From: Ovis canadensis
Lineage: Eukaryota; Chordata; Mammalia; Artiodactyla; Bovidae
Assembly: GCF_042477335.2 (NCBI RefSeq)
Contig: NC_091255.1
Location: 17,834,501-17,898,500 of the forward strand
Direction of reading: 5' to 3'
Length of the DNA: 64,000 nt
The notes under the pieces: generated by a model
What the model saw: only the letters and a program-made list of their open reading frames with translations
The model's database searches: none
What the model was told of the DNA's origin: nothing
Made by a program: the position numbers and the translations under genes
Shown here: positions 1-11,100 of the stretch, in pieces
How positions within the stretch are numbered: position 1 is the stretch's first letter
Layout of the letters: each line of letters opens with the position of its first letter

Positions 1-230
1 CAATGGAGCGAGCCCAGCTCCGCCCTCGCTCACGAGCGCGGAAGGGAGGGGAACCCGGCGAGGGGAGCGCCCCGACCGCGCGGGGCGGAGGGCGGGGGCG
101 GGACGCCCCGGGCCCCGCCCACAGCCCGGGCTCCTCCCTCCCCACCGCCCCTCCGCGGCCTAGGAGCGCGTCCTGGGGTGGGTAGGGGGCCGCTTCTGGG
201 GTCCCTCAGGACCCGGGGCTGAGCGAGTGC
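1..230. promoter_or_regulatory. Right edge of a CpG island
   Basis: The first 230 bases are very GC-rich with frequent CpG and G-box/Sp1-like GGGGCGGGGC stretches, and the density drops sharply after about 240. The island continues beyond the left edge. It lies inside the proposed MTMR4 transcript, downstream of the start-codon exon, so it may be an alternative internal promoter. A possible minus-strand donor (GTGAGC) occurs near 31-36. No coding frame here looks real. Confidence 0.5.
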
Positions 231-2002
231 GCCCCCAGCTCCCAAGCGGCGTGGAAGGGGACGGCGAGACCGCCTACATCTTTTCATTCCTCTTCTTCCC
301 AAGTGAGCCACCCCACACCCCTCTTCCACACGTCCGTCCCCACGCCCTCCCAGTCCCCCCAAATCCTGCTGTGAGTCCCAAGATGGATCTCACCTCCCTC
401 CATCGCGGGCCCTTTCCAGTTTCTAGGCTTCCTTCCTTTCCCTCCAAAACCACCACTCACCATTCCCCTGTCCATCGGTGTCTTCCAATCCCTGGACCTC
501 ACTAATCCCACTCCCCTTTTGCCCCTTAGAATGGACACAGGTCTAATGACAGTTGGGTCACTGCACACTCCTGAAAGGGAAATTCTCGGGGTTTTTTATT
601 CTAAGGCCCCTGCCCAGCTCTAGTCCTTAAGCTCCACCTCTCCCCTTGTTTCACATCCTCTGTCTTAAGGGTAAGAAAGTCCTAAGAAATTTCTTAGGCT
701 AGAAAAGAGAGGAGCTGAAACTATGAACCACAGAAACTATGCAAACACAAAACTCAAAACCTAAGGGTAGGGGAATGGAGGGAGTTGCGTAGAGGGCCAG
801 AGAATAAGGGCAGTGATAAGACGCTTGAAATGTCACCGAGAGTCACAGGAGGAACTGTTTGAAACCCTACACTCCCAGTGCCTGGTAGCTTTCAGAAACC
901 AGGGCTTTTGTTTGGGTTTTGGTCTTGGGGGAAGGGAGAATAGGAGAAACCTGACACTTTATTAAGCATCTACTATGAGCCAGACATGTTTCAAACATTA
1001 TCTGGCTAAAACCATTCAACTCTGAAAGAATTTCATGAGATTTGAGGCTTACAGAGAAAGTCAGTTCACCTGAAGTATTTAAGTGGTGGTGCTAGGATTC
1101 AAAATTAGATCAGACTGACTCCTTTCATGGTATCACAGAGAGAAAAAGGACAAGGGCTATCAGTGGGTGGGGGCCAGGACCAGCAGGCTTTCTGAGAAGA
1201 GACCAGAACAATACTATACACACCACACACCCACATGTCTATGGAAGGAAAAGAGCAAGTCTTCTCATCACCTGAATGCTTTGACCTGTCCTTAAGCACT
1301 GGGGACACGTGAAACAACTAAAGAGATACAGCCAGAATCAGGGCCTGATCTGAACCCAGGCCTGCAGCTGTCCACTCCCTTCTCATCTCACTACTTCCTC
1401 CTCCTCCCCCCAGCTCTCAGGAATTCAGGGGTTCCTTGTATTTGAGGTGAAAACATGGCAGTTACTGTTAGTAGAAAATGTATGGGATTATTATAACACA
1501 CACACAGCCCCCAGTGAAATTCTGGGCACCTTGAGGGTGCTTCAGTGAGCTAGAGCAGCACTCTGGAGCTAGAGAAGCCCCACAGTTTTAGAGGGGTCAC
1601 TCCTGATGTAGCACCCACAATACTTCAGGGACTCAGTAGGAACTACAAGGGTCTTGATATAAAGGAAGTCTAACTTTTCAGACCAAAGCAGAGAGCTTCA
1701 CCCAAGGACCAGGAGGAGCAAGACAAGGGCCAATATGAAGAACTAAGGGAGACAGTGGTGGTGTGGGGAAAGCATGTCAGAGTACGTGCAGAAAAAGATT
1801 TCCAGAGGCCTCCGCTCCCAGTGCTGTGTATCAGCTGATGTTTTGCAACCTAAGAAGCCCTAATTTATCTCCAGGGCAGATGAACCTGTTTAGTTGCTGA
1901 ACAGAGTGGCCTGGAGCTCAAGGTCCAGGAGGGGCGGGCAGCTTCATGGAGAAAGACACCAGGATTACAGAAAACACCGCAGTCTGAGCAAAGAGTACTC
2001 AC
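231..2002. other. Non-coding stretch, probable MTMR4 intron
   Basis: I see no supported exon here. Around 950-1090 a stretch with the wording typical of MIR SINEs (TTATTAAGCATCTACTATG) suggests an old repeat. A short CA run sits near 1497-1506. If the exon at 2003-2041 is correct, this is the first part of the following MTMR4 intron. Confidence 0.4.
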
Positions 2003-2041
2003 CATTCTATCGTGGTGAGGGTCCTGGCTGCCTGCTTCTCA
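2003..2041 (-). CDS. MTMR4: MTMR4 exon 2 (start-codon exon, partial gene)
   Basis: On the minus strand a pyrimidine-rich acceptor ending TTACAG at 2042-2043 and a consensus donor GTGAGT starting at 2002 frame a 39-bp exon. It ends exactly with ATG (2005-2003). A TGA in the same frame forms the first codon of the exon, and the ATG has A at -3, so translation would start here and continue in the next exon outside the window. The human MTMR4 protein begins MGEEGPP, which fits an ATG followed by a G-starting exon. MTMR4 is a FYVE-domain myotubularin, a phosphoinositide 3-phosphatase of endosomes. The identity rests mainly on synteny, since MTMR4 lies just downstream of SEPTIN4 on the same strand in human; only one codon of the protein is visible. 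Confidence 0.5.
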
Positions 2042-2759
2042 CTGTAAGGAGACAGAGAAACATATGAGTCAAGAGCACGGAGCATCACCACAGTATCAAC
2101 AAATGCCACAGAACTACTCCCGAACTTCCCCACAACTCTTATCTGCCTCCCTCACAGAGAACCCAGCCTCTCCACAAGTCAGTATGCCAGACAGAGGCAA
2201 TGGGAGCTACATGCAGAGAAAGCAACAAGTGACTCTGCAGGGCATGAAGGCAGCCACAAAGTCCTGCAGCAGGACTCGAGTCCTGATTCCCAATCCCAGG
2301 AAGAGAATTAAAATGCTCCGAACCCCGTTCTTTGTGGGAAAGCAAAAGATCTGCCAGCTCTGTAGAGATAGAGGATGCCCAACCAGGGCTCACTTCTGGT
2401 CCTGGTGGAAACATGAATCCACAAGAGCACTCTGCCAGCCTCTGAGTCTGGGAGCAGCACCCACCTGACCTGTTTACTGGGGGCAGAGTCCAGAGCAGAG
2501 GCCAAGAGGGAGGGGACCACAACCTGTGATCAGAAGGCAGCAGGGCTGGACGTGTCCCTCTGAGGGCACTTGACACCAAATGAGGAGCAGGTTAGTGGGA
2601 GGAGGCCACACAACAGGGACAGAATCAGGCAAGTGCAGGCCTCAGAGTCAGTACCTGTCAAGTGGGCCCAAGCAACGGGAATGTCAGGATGGGCCTCCCT
2701 GGCCCACCTAGGGAGCCACTGAGGTAACCAGGCCCAGGTTTCACTGACAGTTTTCTTCA

Positions 2760-3060
2760 TGCCTGCTATGCGAGCTCAGGGGGCAGTCCAGCAGTACCCC
2801 GAAGAAGGCTGTGTGGATATGTCTCCATCCGTGGCCCTCCCCGCCTCCATGGTCACAGCCCACCCTTCCTCATGGAGGCGGCAAGTCCGGGGTTGCTGCC
2901 TCACCGCCCACTGGCAAGCAGCCTCAGAGAAAGCGAGGGAGAGCGAGAAAAGGACAGGCCTGGGAGGCCCACGGTGTCCGGACCTCGGGAATCTGGTCAC
3001 GGGGTGGGGGGGCGGGTCAGGCTGACAGGGGAGCCCAGGTGCCCAGGTTTTAGGGGCGGG
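2760..3060. other. GC-rich shoulder of the MTMR4 CpG island
   Basis: This segment is intronic in the proposed MTMR4 model. It is moderately GC-rich and grades into the island that follows. Several overlapping open frames on both strands exist only because of the base composition. I see no exon. Confidence 0.4.
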
Positions 3061-3720
3061 GCCTAAAGATTCGGAGGCGGAGCCCCGAATGACAGAAGGC
3101 GGGGCTCACGAAAGCCGGTGGGGCCGGGGCGGGGCCGGGCAAGACGCGGTGGTTGCGGTTCGCAGACCGGCAGTGCACGGGGCACGGTGACTCACCCAGC
3201 CGGCGTCCGCCCGACCCTCCGGAGGCCGCGCTCTCGCCACTTCCGTCTCCCGCAGCCGCGGAGGCCACGCAGCTCCGACCCACCGCGGCGCCCCGCGGCC
3301 CAACCAATCCTACCTCCGGCCCGTGCCCGCCCTGGCCAATAGCCACGCCGAGTCCCGCCCTGCCCCCACCACGCAGCCGCCGCCCTCTCTCTTCGCGCCG
3401 CTCGTTGGTCCAGTGGGGCAGACGCCCTCCCAGCTTTTAGCCTATCGGCTTCCGGGAAACGGGGCTGCGCCTGGAGGGAGGAGGTGCGGCGCCGGGGTAG
3501 AGACGCAACCAATGGGAAATCACAGCGCGTCCCTGCGGTAGCCAATGGGAGAGCAGAAAAGGGGGGCTGCAGGCGACGGCTCCAGGGACCGGAAGTGGGG
3601 GCGGCCCGTGGCCTCCCGGTAGCGCAGTGGAGGGCGGAGCCTCGTAGGGGCCCGGGCTTTACAGCCACTTCCGGTGACCAGCCCGCCTTAGGGGTACTTC
3701 TCAGAGAAGTCCCGGGAGGC
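3050..3720 (-). promoter_or_regulatory. MTMR4: CpG-island promoter, probably of MTMR4
   Basis: This is a dense CpG island. NF-Y type CCAAT boxes appear near 3303, 3336, 3509 and 3542. ETS-type motifs (CCGGAAGTGG near 3590, CACTTCCGG near 3665, CACTTCCGT near 3238) and GC boxes appear between and around them. There is no obvious TATA box, as expected for a housekeeping promoter. It lies upstream of the candidate first exon ending at 3196 and between two genes, and may also fire to the right, but I see no supported plus-strand exon. Confidence 0.6.
3196..3300 (-). other. MTMR4: Candidate noncoding first exon of MTMR4 (5' end undetermined)
   Basis: A strong minus-strand donor, GCTGG followed by GTGAGTCACC, lies at 3195-3190 inside the CpG island. 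It would end a 5'-UTR exon at 3196 that splices to the acceptor at 2042. The right boundary (transcription start) cannot be read from the sequence; 3300 is only a placeholder. Confidence 0.4.
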
Positions 3721-4914
3721 ACCTAAGCCTTATCCAGTTCTCCGTTTGGTTTCTCTGCGGTTGTGCGGCGCAAAGCCAGAAGGGAGAAAAAGATTCTGAA
3801 TGCTGAGAGAGAAGGGGGACGATCTGGGCCTGAGGCTCCGTCTCGGTCTTCGACTGGTGGGGGTGAAGAGTCTCCTTTTCCGCACCCTGACTCTTCAACC
3901 CTCCCTTTGCGTCGGCGAGCCCGCCCTGTTCGTGACCTGAATGAATGGTGCTTTCCGTTTTGAGAAGCTTTCTCACCTGAGAGATGGGGCTGAGACTGCC
4001 ACGAGCTAGTTGCGACCCTCTGGTCTGTAAAGGGTGTGGGGAGTCGACTCCCCTGACGATCCAGCTCTTGGCGCCTCCCTTCCTCTCTGCCCAGGGGAGC
4101 CACAGCGGGCAGCAGGGCGGAGGATGGCCGCTGGAGGTCTCCCTGGCCCCGAGATACTACCAACCCGACAGAAATGGAGAACAGTTGGTTCAGATTCTCA
4201 ACCGACAGCTTAAGTTAGAGTGGACCTGAATGCTTTAATATCAGGTCCCGGGGCCAAAATGTCTTCACTTCTCTTTTGCAAGGGACATTGGAGCTTTTAC
4301 TCCGTATTTAGTAAATCCCAGGAGAACTGGAACCTTACCTGTGTTCACTGTTAACTCCCAAGGTTTAAAGTAGAGTCTGCAACCTAGCAGATACTTAATA
4401 AATATTCGTTAAATGAATATTTAATTCTTACAGGACGACGATTGTACTTTTTCCATTCCCAGCACTTTCTATAGTGTTTGGTGATTACAGGGGTTTCAAC
4501 TTGTGTTCAGTACTCTATCACAGGCTTCCTAGAGTGCAGAGTTTAATTCTGCATATCCCTTTCCCCAAAACAGAGGAAATATGAAGTTGGGAGGGTGCAT
4601 GCAATTAATACCATGTTTTCTTGAGGGCAGATATCAATTCTAAAACGTCTATGGCAGTCTTAGTACTATATGTGGGAAAGATGATGGGCTCCAGATAACA
4701 GAGGCAGGACAGATACCGACAGGAAGACAGACTGGCCAGGCTGGATTCTGGGCAGGGACTGAATTCTTGTCATGGGAGGGGAAAGTTTTTCCCATTCTCC
4801 TGCCCCTACTAGAAGCCAGAAACCAGCATCCTCCTCCAGCAACCTTTCAAAACTGGGTCCTAGGATCTTGGTTTCCGTGAAATGGGAAAGATACAGACAG
4901 TGACACCGGAAGCC
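3721..4914. other. Intergenic gap between MTMR4 promoter and SEPTIN4 3' end
   Basis: The first few hundred bases are GC-rich island flank; the rest is ordinary AT-richer sequence. No exon with splice sites or persistent frame was found. The gap is just over 1 kb, as expected for tightly packed tail-to-head neighbours. Confidence 0.5.
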
Positions 4915-4933
4915 ACCTACAGATTTGTTAAAC

Positions 4934-4939
4934 TTTATT
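4934..4939 (-). other. SEPTIN4: Poly(A) signal of SEPTIN4
   Basis: The minus strand reads AATAAA here, about 145 bases past the SEPTIN4 stop codon. It is the first such hexamer after the stop and would end the transcript near 4910-4920. Confidence 0.8.
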
Positions 4940-5080
4940 TCCTCTGAGTCTCTGGGGAGGCAGCAGGGATGTAAGGCGAAGTGGCAGCAGCTGCAGGGGC
5001 CTGAGCAGAGCTGGTGCTGGGAGGGGCCGACATAGGCAGGATGAAGAGGCGGCGTTTAAATATTCAGGGCTGAAAGTCAG

Positions 5081-5140
5081 CTAATGGGTCTCCTTCATCT
5101 GTCTCTGGATTTTGTGCAGCATCTCCTGCATCCGCCGCAG
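5081..5140 (-). CDS. SEPTIN4: SEPTIN4 last coding exon
   Basis: Encodes [19 protein letters not shown] and a TAG stop at 5083-5081. The heptad-like leucine/methionine spacing is the end of the C-terminal coiled coil that pairs septins. The acceptor is CTGTTCCAG, entered in phase 0. Confidence 0.95.
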   Translation of the reverse strand: MRRMQEMLHKIQRQMKETH

Positions 5141-8100
5141 CTGGAACAGGCACATGCGTCAGAGGGGGGCCTCTCAAGAGTCCTACAGATTTAGGGAAGT
5201 GCCCTCCCCAATCCCTTCAGTCAGGCCCTTGGTAGCCCTGGGGTGTGATGGGGTTCCTGGGTAGAACCATTAATCCACCAATCCAGGGTCCAGATGTCCC
5301 AGGGCCAGGGATATTCCTATTCCCAAACCAAGAGAGACTGAGGTTTATGATTAAATAGGGGTCCTCTCAGGCTGGCGACCCCTACCACCCCATACTACCC
5401 TCACCTCCTCATCTTTCTCTCGGATCAGCCTCTCAGTTTCTGGATCTGTCCCTGGTGGGACGGCAGGAAGGGGGAAGTCGGTACCACTCTCTAGAGTCAG
5501 TTTGCTACAGGGAAGAGGGAAAGGAGGTTGGTAAGGCTAGGGGAACCCCAGTACCTACTTGGACTGAGCCCAGAGCCTGCGGAACAAAGGAAGGGCTTGG
5601 TCTCAACCGCAGAGGCGCTTGGGACCCCACCCCTGCCAGCTCCATCCTGGCCTTTGGCCATACTTGCGATTCCGTTCTTTCACCACCAGGCGGGTCATGC
5701 TCTGGATGCACTGTGCCCGGTAGTTCTCATAATGTGTCTCCCGCGTCACGTCTTTCAGGTCCTGCATGTGAGTACGCACCAGCATTGTCCTCAGCTTCAC
5801 AAAGTCGCAGTGCCCTGGGTTTTCCACTGCACAGCAAGGCTAGGGGTCAGCCAGGGCCATGGGTAGAGGAGACCCGTTGAGGGCAAGGAGATACCCTGGT
5901 CACAAGCTCAGAGCTTTACCTTCCACGATGCCCCAGGGGTAGAGCCGGCCCCGAACTCGACGCCCTCTGGCCTCTACCACAGTGTTGCTGCCAATGACAG
6001 CAAATGGGATGCTTTCCTGGAAGAAGTTAGGGGTGTCTCTCAACACCCCCATTCTCACCTGCTCCTTTGCTCCTGTATCTTCATCTTCCTCTGCTTCGTT
6101 CTAGGAAACCAGGGTCCTCTTCCACCCCAAGAGCCCCTCCCCATTACATAGAATTCTATTCCCTCTTCCACCCAGAAGAAACAAGCTGGGAAAGGGATCC
6201 CTGGGGTGGCCCCACCTTTAGGGCCAGGTCCTGTGATTTGAAGTCCTCATCCTCATCAGAGTCACAGTCTGGGAACTGGTAGACCTTGATTCCAAAGTGC
6301 TCAATCTCCTCCCGGATCTGGCAAACACACGAGGGGCTCATGGTTCTGGGGGGACTCCGACTTTTCCAGAAGCCCACCTGCTCCCCTGCCCCCCAGCTGC
6401 CCTCACTTTGCGTTTCTTGCGCTCCACTTCAGGGGGTGTCAGTGTGTCCGCCTTGGCCAAGATAGGCACGATGTTGACCCGCTGATGCAGGGCCTTCATG
6501 AATTCAACATCCAGTGGCCGGAGCCTGGGGAACGGGAGCCTGTGACCAGCTGCTAGTGGCAGCCCTGCCCCGGGTGCTCCTGGCCTGCCCCCTCGGCAGC
6601 ACCTGGTGGGGCCAGGAGCCCCAGGCTCGGACCGTACCCGTGGCCGAAGGGCGAGATGAAGTACAGGCAGCAGTGCACCCTGTTGTCTTGAATGTTCTTG
6701 CGGTTCAGGCCACTCTCATCTCGGAAATACTGCTCGAACTGCTGGTCGATGTATTCGGCCACAGGCTTCCAGCTGGGGCAGGGAACACAAGCAGAGAAAC
6801 TGTGCGAGTGAGGGCTGCCTAGGGAGCTCTGGGGCTACAAGGAGCCCACGCCCTGGGCAGTCTTTTCAAGACTTGGCTCTTCCCTGACTTGCTTTACCGC
6901 ATCTTCAGGGAGGTACCTGGGTGGGTCACGGTACATCTCAAACATCCTAATAGAAAATCAGACTAGGCACATGGGCAGAGGTCATTAAACCCTTAGTGTG
7001 ATGAGAGGAAGAGAGCCCAGGTGACCAAACAAAGCAGTAAGACTAGCAAGATGCGGTGAAAACCAACTGGAGGCCAGGGCAGCCCTAAGTCAGGTTCGCA
7101 GTTCAGCCTCAGGGCCTTTATTCGGGTGGGTCCAGCCTCTCCTCCACCTCTCCAAGCCCACTCCGTCCTTCAAAGCCATGTCCAAGAACCATCTCTTCCA
7201 CAAAGATTCCTGTGACTACACCAAGGCACACTGCTTTCCCTTCCCTTCACCACACATGAAGGTCATATACATATATGGTATACATCATCCATACGTATAT
7301 TCAGTATATATATTCAAGAACCTCAGTTGTCAGGTCTCTTGCTCTGCTGTTACTGAGTTTTGTCCTGATAGATGCCCTGATAGGTAGACATTATATGTAT
7401 CATTGTTCTCATCTTATACATGAAGAAGTTAAATCCAGAGCAGCTAAGAGACTTAATGCAGATCATTTTGGCCAGCAAATTCTCTACCCATCCAAGTGCC
7501 TGGGCTCTGACTCCCAGTTCAGTGTGTCTGCCACTACGCTAACCCATTTACTAACCTGAGTTTTTGCCTGATTGACACACACGTCAGAGACCTGCCCCCT
7601 CCCCTCCCCCACTGCCACTGGACTGTAAGCTTCCCAGTGACAAGGATTATTCATACTTGTTCTGTATCCTTTAAAATGTCCAGCATGGGCTGGACACCTA
7701 ATCTGTGCTCAGTAAATTCCTGCTGGCTGAGTAAATGGGCACATGCGCAGGTACACCGTAAACTGGGAGGTGCCAGGCGAGGGGAATTATTACTACAGTG
7801 TGGAATGTCAGAGGAAGTAAGTAGACTGATTGAAGGAGGAAGCGATACTTGCTAAAGCAGGAAACAGGTGTTGGTTGGGGCTAGAATTTCAAGGCAAGCC
7901 CAGTTGGCTGAGACATAGTCCTAGATTAGGAAGGGTGATGACATGGAGGCCACCTTAGTCCAGCAGGAGTATGTACGGAGACCATGCACTACGTACTAGC
8001 CCAGCGCTATGGCAAGAACGTACGAAGTGGTCCTCCCCTCAAGGCTTCGATCACGAAGCTGAAGATGAACCAGCGTGCTGAGCCAAGGTCTCATGTTGTA

Positions 8101-11100
8101 ATGATAAAGCATGTAAGGCGGGATCAGAGCACAGAAGGATCTGTAAGATCCTGATCAGTCTGGGAGGCAACCATCCAGGGTCAGCTTCCTGGGCGTGTGA
8201 CCTGTGCAGTCACAAGCGGGCCCTGCGCTCAGAGGGCCCATACCTGGTTTACTCTCTGCTGTAGCCATCTTGAAATTCTTTATCATTTTGAACAAGGGAC
8301 CCCACACTTTTTTTTTGCACTGATCCTGCAATTATCGTCTTTAAATTCGTGAGTGTAGTGTACACAGCCCTTTCCAGTTTTTAATGCACATTTACATGCA
8401 TCTTTCTGGGATGATTTGTAGATCAACCGGTAGAGCCAGCATTTTCCAGCTGAAGAAATGGGAATGCAGTTATTTGCTCAAGATCACGCAGTTACTAAAT
8501 GCCAAATCAGGATCTGAATTCTCAGTTCAGGAGTCTCAGCCCCACCCTACCTAATGTTCTTAACAAAGGCACCACCACCTTTTCCCCCGTTTCTATCCCC
8601 GTTCTCCTCTCATCTACTCCCTTAGGTCTGACCACTATCTAAGCATCTTTCTAGTTCATGAAAAAAAAAAAAATGTCAGGGATGACTGGGGAGGTGGGGA
8701 GGTGTTGTTTAGTCACTAAGTCGTATCCGACTGTTTTGAGAACCCATAGACTTAGCCCGCCAGGCTCCTCTATCCATGGGATTTTCCAGGCAAGAATACT
8801 GGAGTGGGTTGCCATCCCTACCCAGAGATCGAACCCGCATCTCCTGAACTGGCAGGTAGATTCTTTACCACTGAGACACCAGGGAAGCTTGACGGAGGGG
8901 TGGGGAGTGGCGAGTAGCCACTTTTCTTTTGGCACGTAGCCCAGAGGGTGCTTGGAGTTTACGCGCGGTTCCCCCCACACTTTCCCTTTGCCTCTTCTTT
9001 CTCACCTTCCCCCACCCCTCCAGGCACTCCCACCCCTTTAATAACTTGCTTGTAGCACCTAAAACGTTGCTGGTGAAAGGAGTAGATGGAGGGAGGGGGG
9101 CCGTTATTGAGCACCTGCTCTATGTCAGGTCCTTTGCTACATGTTTTCACATGTTTGATTCTTGAGGCTCCTCCCTCAAAAGAAGGGGTGCCCTCACCCC
9201 TATTCTAGAACTGTAGGTCAGAGTCAAAGGAACACTAGAAGTCATCTATACCAAGGCTGTCCCTCTCACTTGACAGAGGAGACAGCTGTCCAGTAAGGGG
9301 CAGGGGCACACTCGGGCACACAGCCCTGCGTCCTGACATCGGGGGTGTGTCTGCACCTCTGTGTGCGTGCGCAGGGAATGGGCGGGCTGGGCGCAGGGTC
9401 TGTGCTCGGTCAGACCTACCACTCTGTGTTGTTGACGGCATCCCCAAAACCTGGTGTGTCCACAATGGTGAGCCGCAGCTTCACGCCCTTCTCTTCTATG
9501 TCCACGGCGTGCTTAGTGATCTCCACCGTCTGCATGATACGCTCTGGAGAAGGGGGAAACTGAGGCCGGGGCCGGGGCAAGGACATGGCCCATCCCAACC
9601 AGCCCTGCTGCCCAGGCTGCCTCACCCTCCCTGCCCCCTCCCCGCCCCCTGGGGCTGCCGGGGGCCTGTCTGTTCTCTGGGAACCAGCGAAGAGCACATT
9701 TCCCAACACAGGAAATGCCGGTGGCTGTTGGCTCCGGCCCCAGCCTCTTCTCTGCCCCGGCCTCTTTTCTCGGATTCCTGGAATCCTTTGGGGGGTCAGA
9801 GAGGATTCTGGCCCCTGCCCTGCTTCAGCACCCAAGTCTTTAGGGAGCTGGCTGGTGGGCTGCCAGCCTGGACAGCCCTCCGGAGAGACATGGCAGGCTC
9901 TCTAGGAAGCCACAGCTTCCTGCATCCCCCAGACCCCGAGTGAGCTCCATTTCTCAGGTCAGCTCTGCCCGCCTGTCCTCACGTTCCTTCCCTTACCTTC
10001 TGCACTGAGGAGCTTCCGGTCCCGGTACAGATCTGTGAGGAAGAGGCTGTTGACCAGCGTGGACTTCCCCAGGCCCGACTCTCCTGACGGGGGAGACAGG
10101 ACAGAGGCACCAAGTCACAGCGGTCACCAAGAGGCCACCCCACTGGGCAGAGTGTGTGGGGGACCTTCTTGCTTATCTCATTGGGAAGAGACTAACCCAA
10201 ACACAGCACAACTGGAAGCAAGCAGAGATGAGAGCTCATCCAGCCAGTGAGGCCCAGAGAGGATAAGGGATTCCTCAGGGTCACACAGCAAAAAGCAAAT
10301 GTTAGGAACCTGAGGGTTAAGGGTTCTCTGGACCTTGTCACTGACCCCTCCCCCACAACACATAGGATAAGGACTTTGGATAGGATACGGATTTGGGGCC
10401 ACCTACAGCTTCTGGCTCTTCTGCAAAAAGGCACAGCCACTTGCTGCTTTCTCCTGCCCTGGCCATCCCCCAGTGGCTCAGACGGTAAAGAAGCCGCCTG
10501 CAATGCAGGAGACCTGGGTTCCATCCCTGGGTCAGGAAGATCCCCTGGAGAAGGAAATGGCAACCCATTCCAATGTTCTTGCCCAGAGAATCCCATGGAC
10601 AGAGAAGCCTAGCGAGTTACGGTCCATGGGGTCACAAAGAGTCGGACACGACTGAGCAACTAACACCCATACTTCCCCCCTCCACACAGACCATCCCCAG
10701 CTGAAACGCCCCTTGCCCAGCTCTGCCCGGCCCCTGCTCTACCTGCCACCATGAGGGTAAAGTCAAAGCCTTTCTTCACAGACTTCCGGTGGACTTGATT
10801 GGGGAGGGTCGCAAAGCCCACGTACTCCTTGTCATCCTAGAGGATGATGAGAAAGCAGAGTGCATTACGGCAGAGGCAGAAGGACCCCGGGACCCAACGC
10901 CAGCCTTCTCCCCGCCTCTTGGGTCTTTGCCCAGCCTTCCAGGATCACTGCCACACTCCTCTGAGGCCCCAGGTGGGGCCACCAGCTGGGCTCCTGTCCC
11001 TGCTGACACTGTCGGGTTCCAATGCATGGGGGGCGCGGGGGTGACCCCACAGAGCTGGGGCCAACACAGGACAGAGCACGTCTCCAGCCACGTGTGGATG

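Noticed and set aside
3192-3722. 176-codon minus-strand frame in the promoter island
   Set aside because: A base-composition artefact overlapping promoter motifs, with a strong donor inside it.
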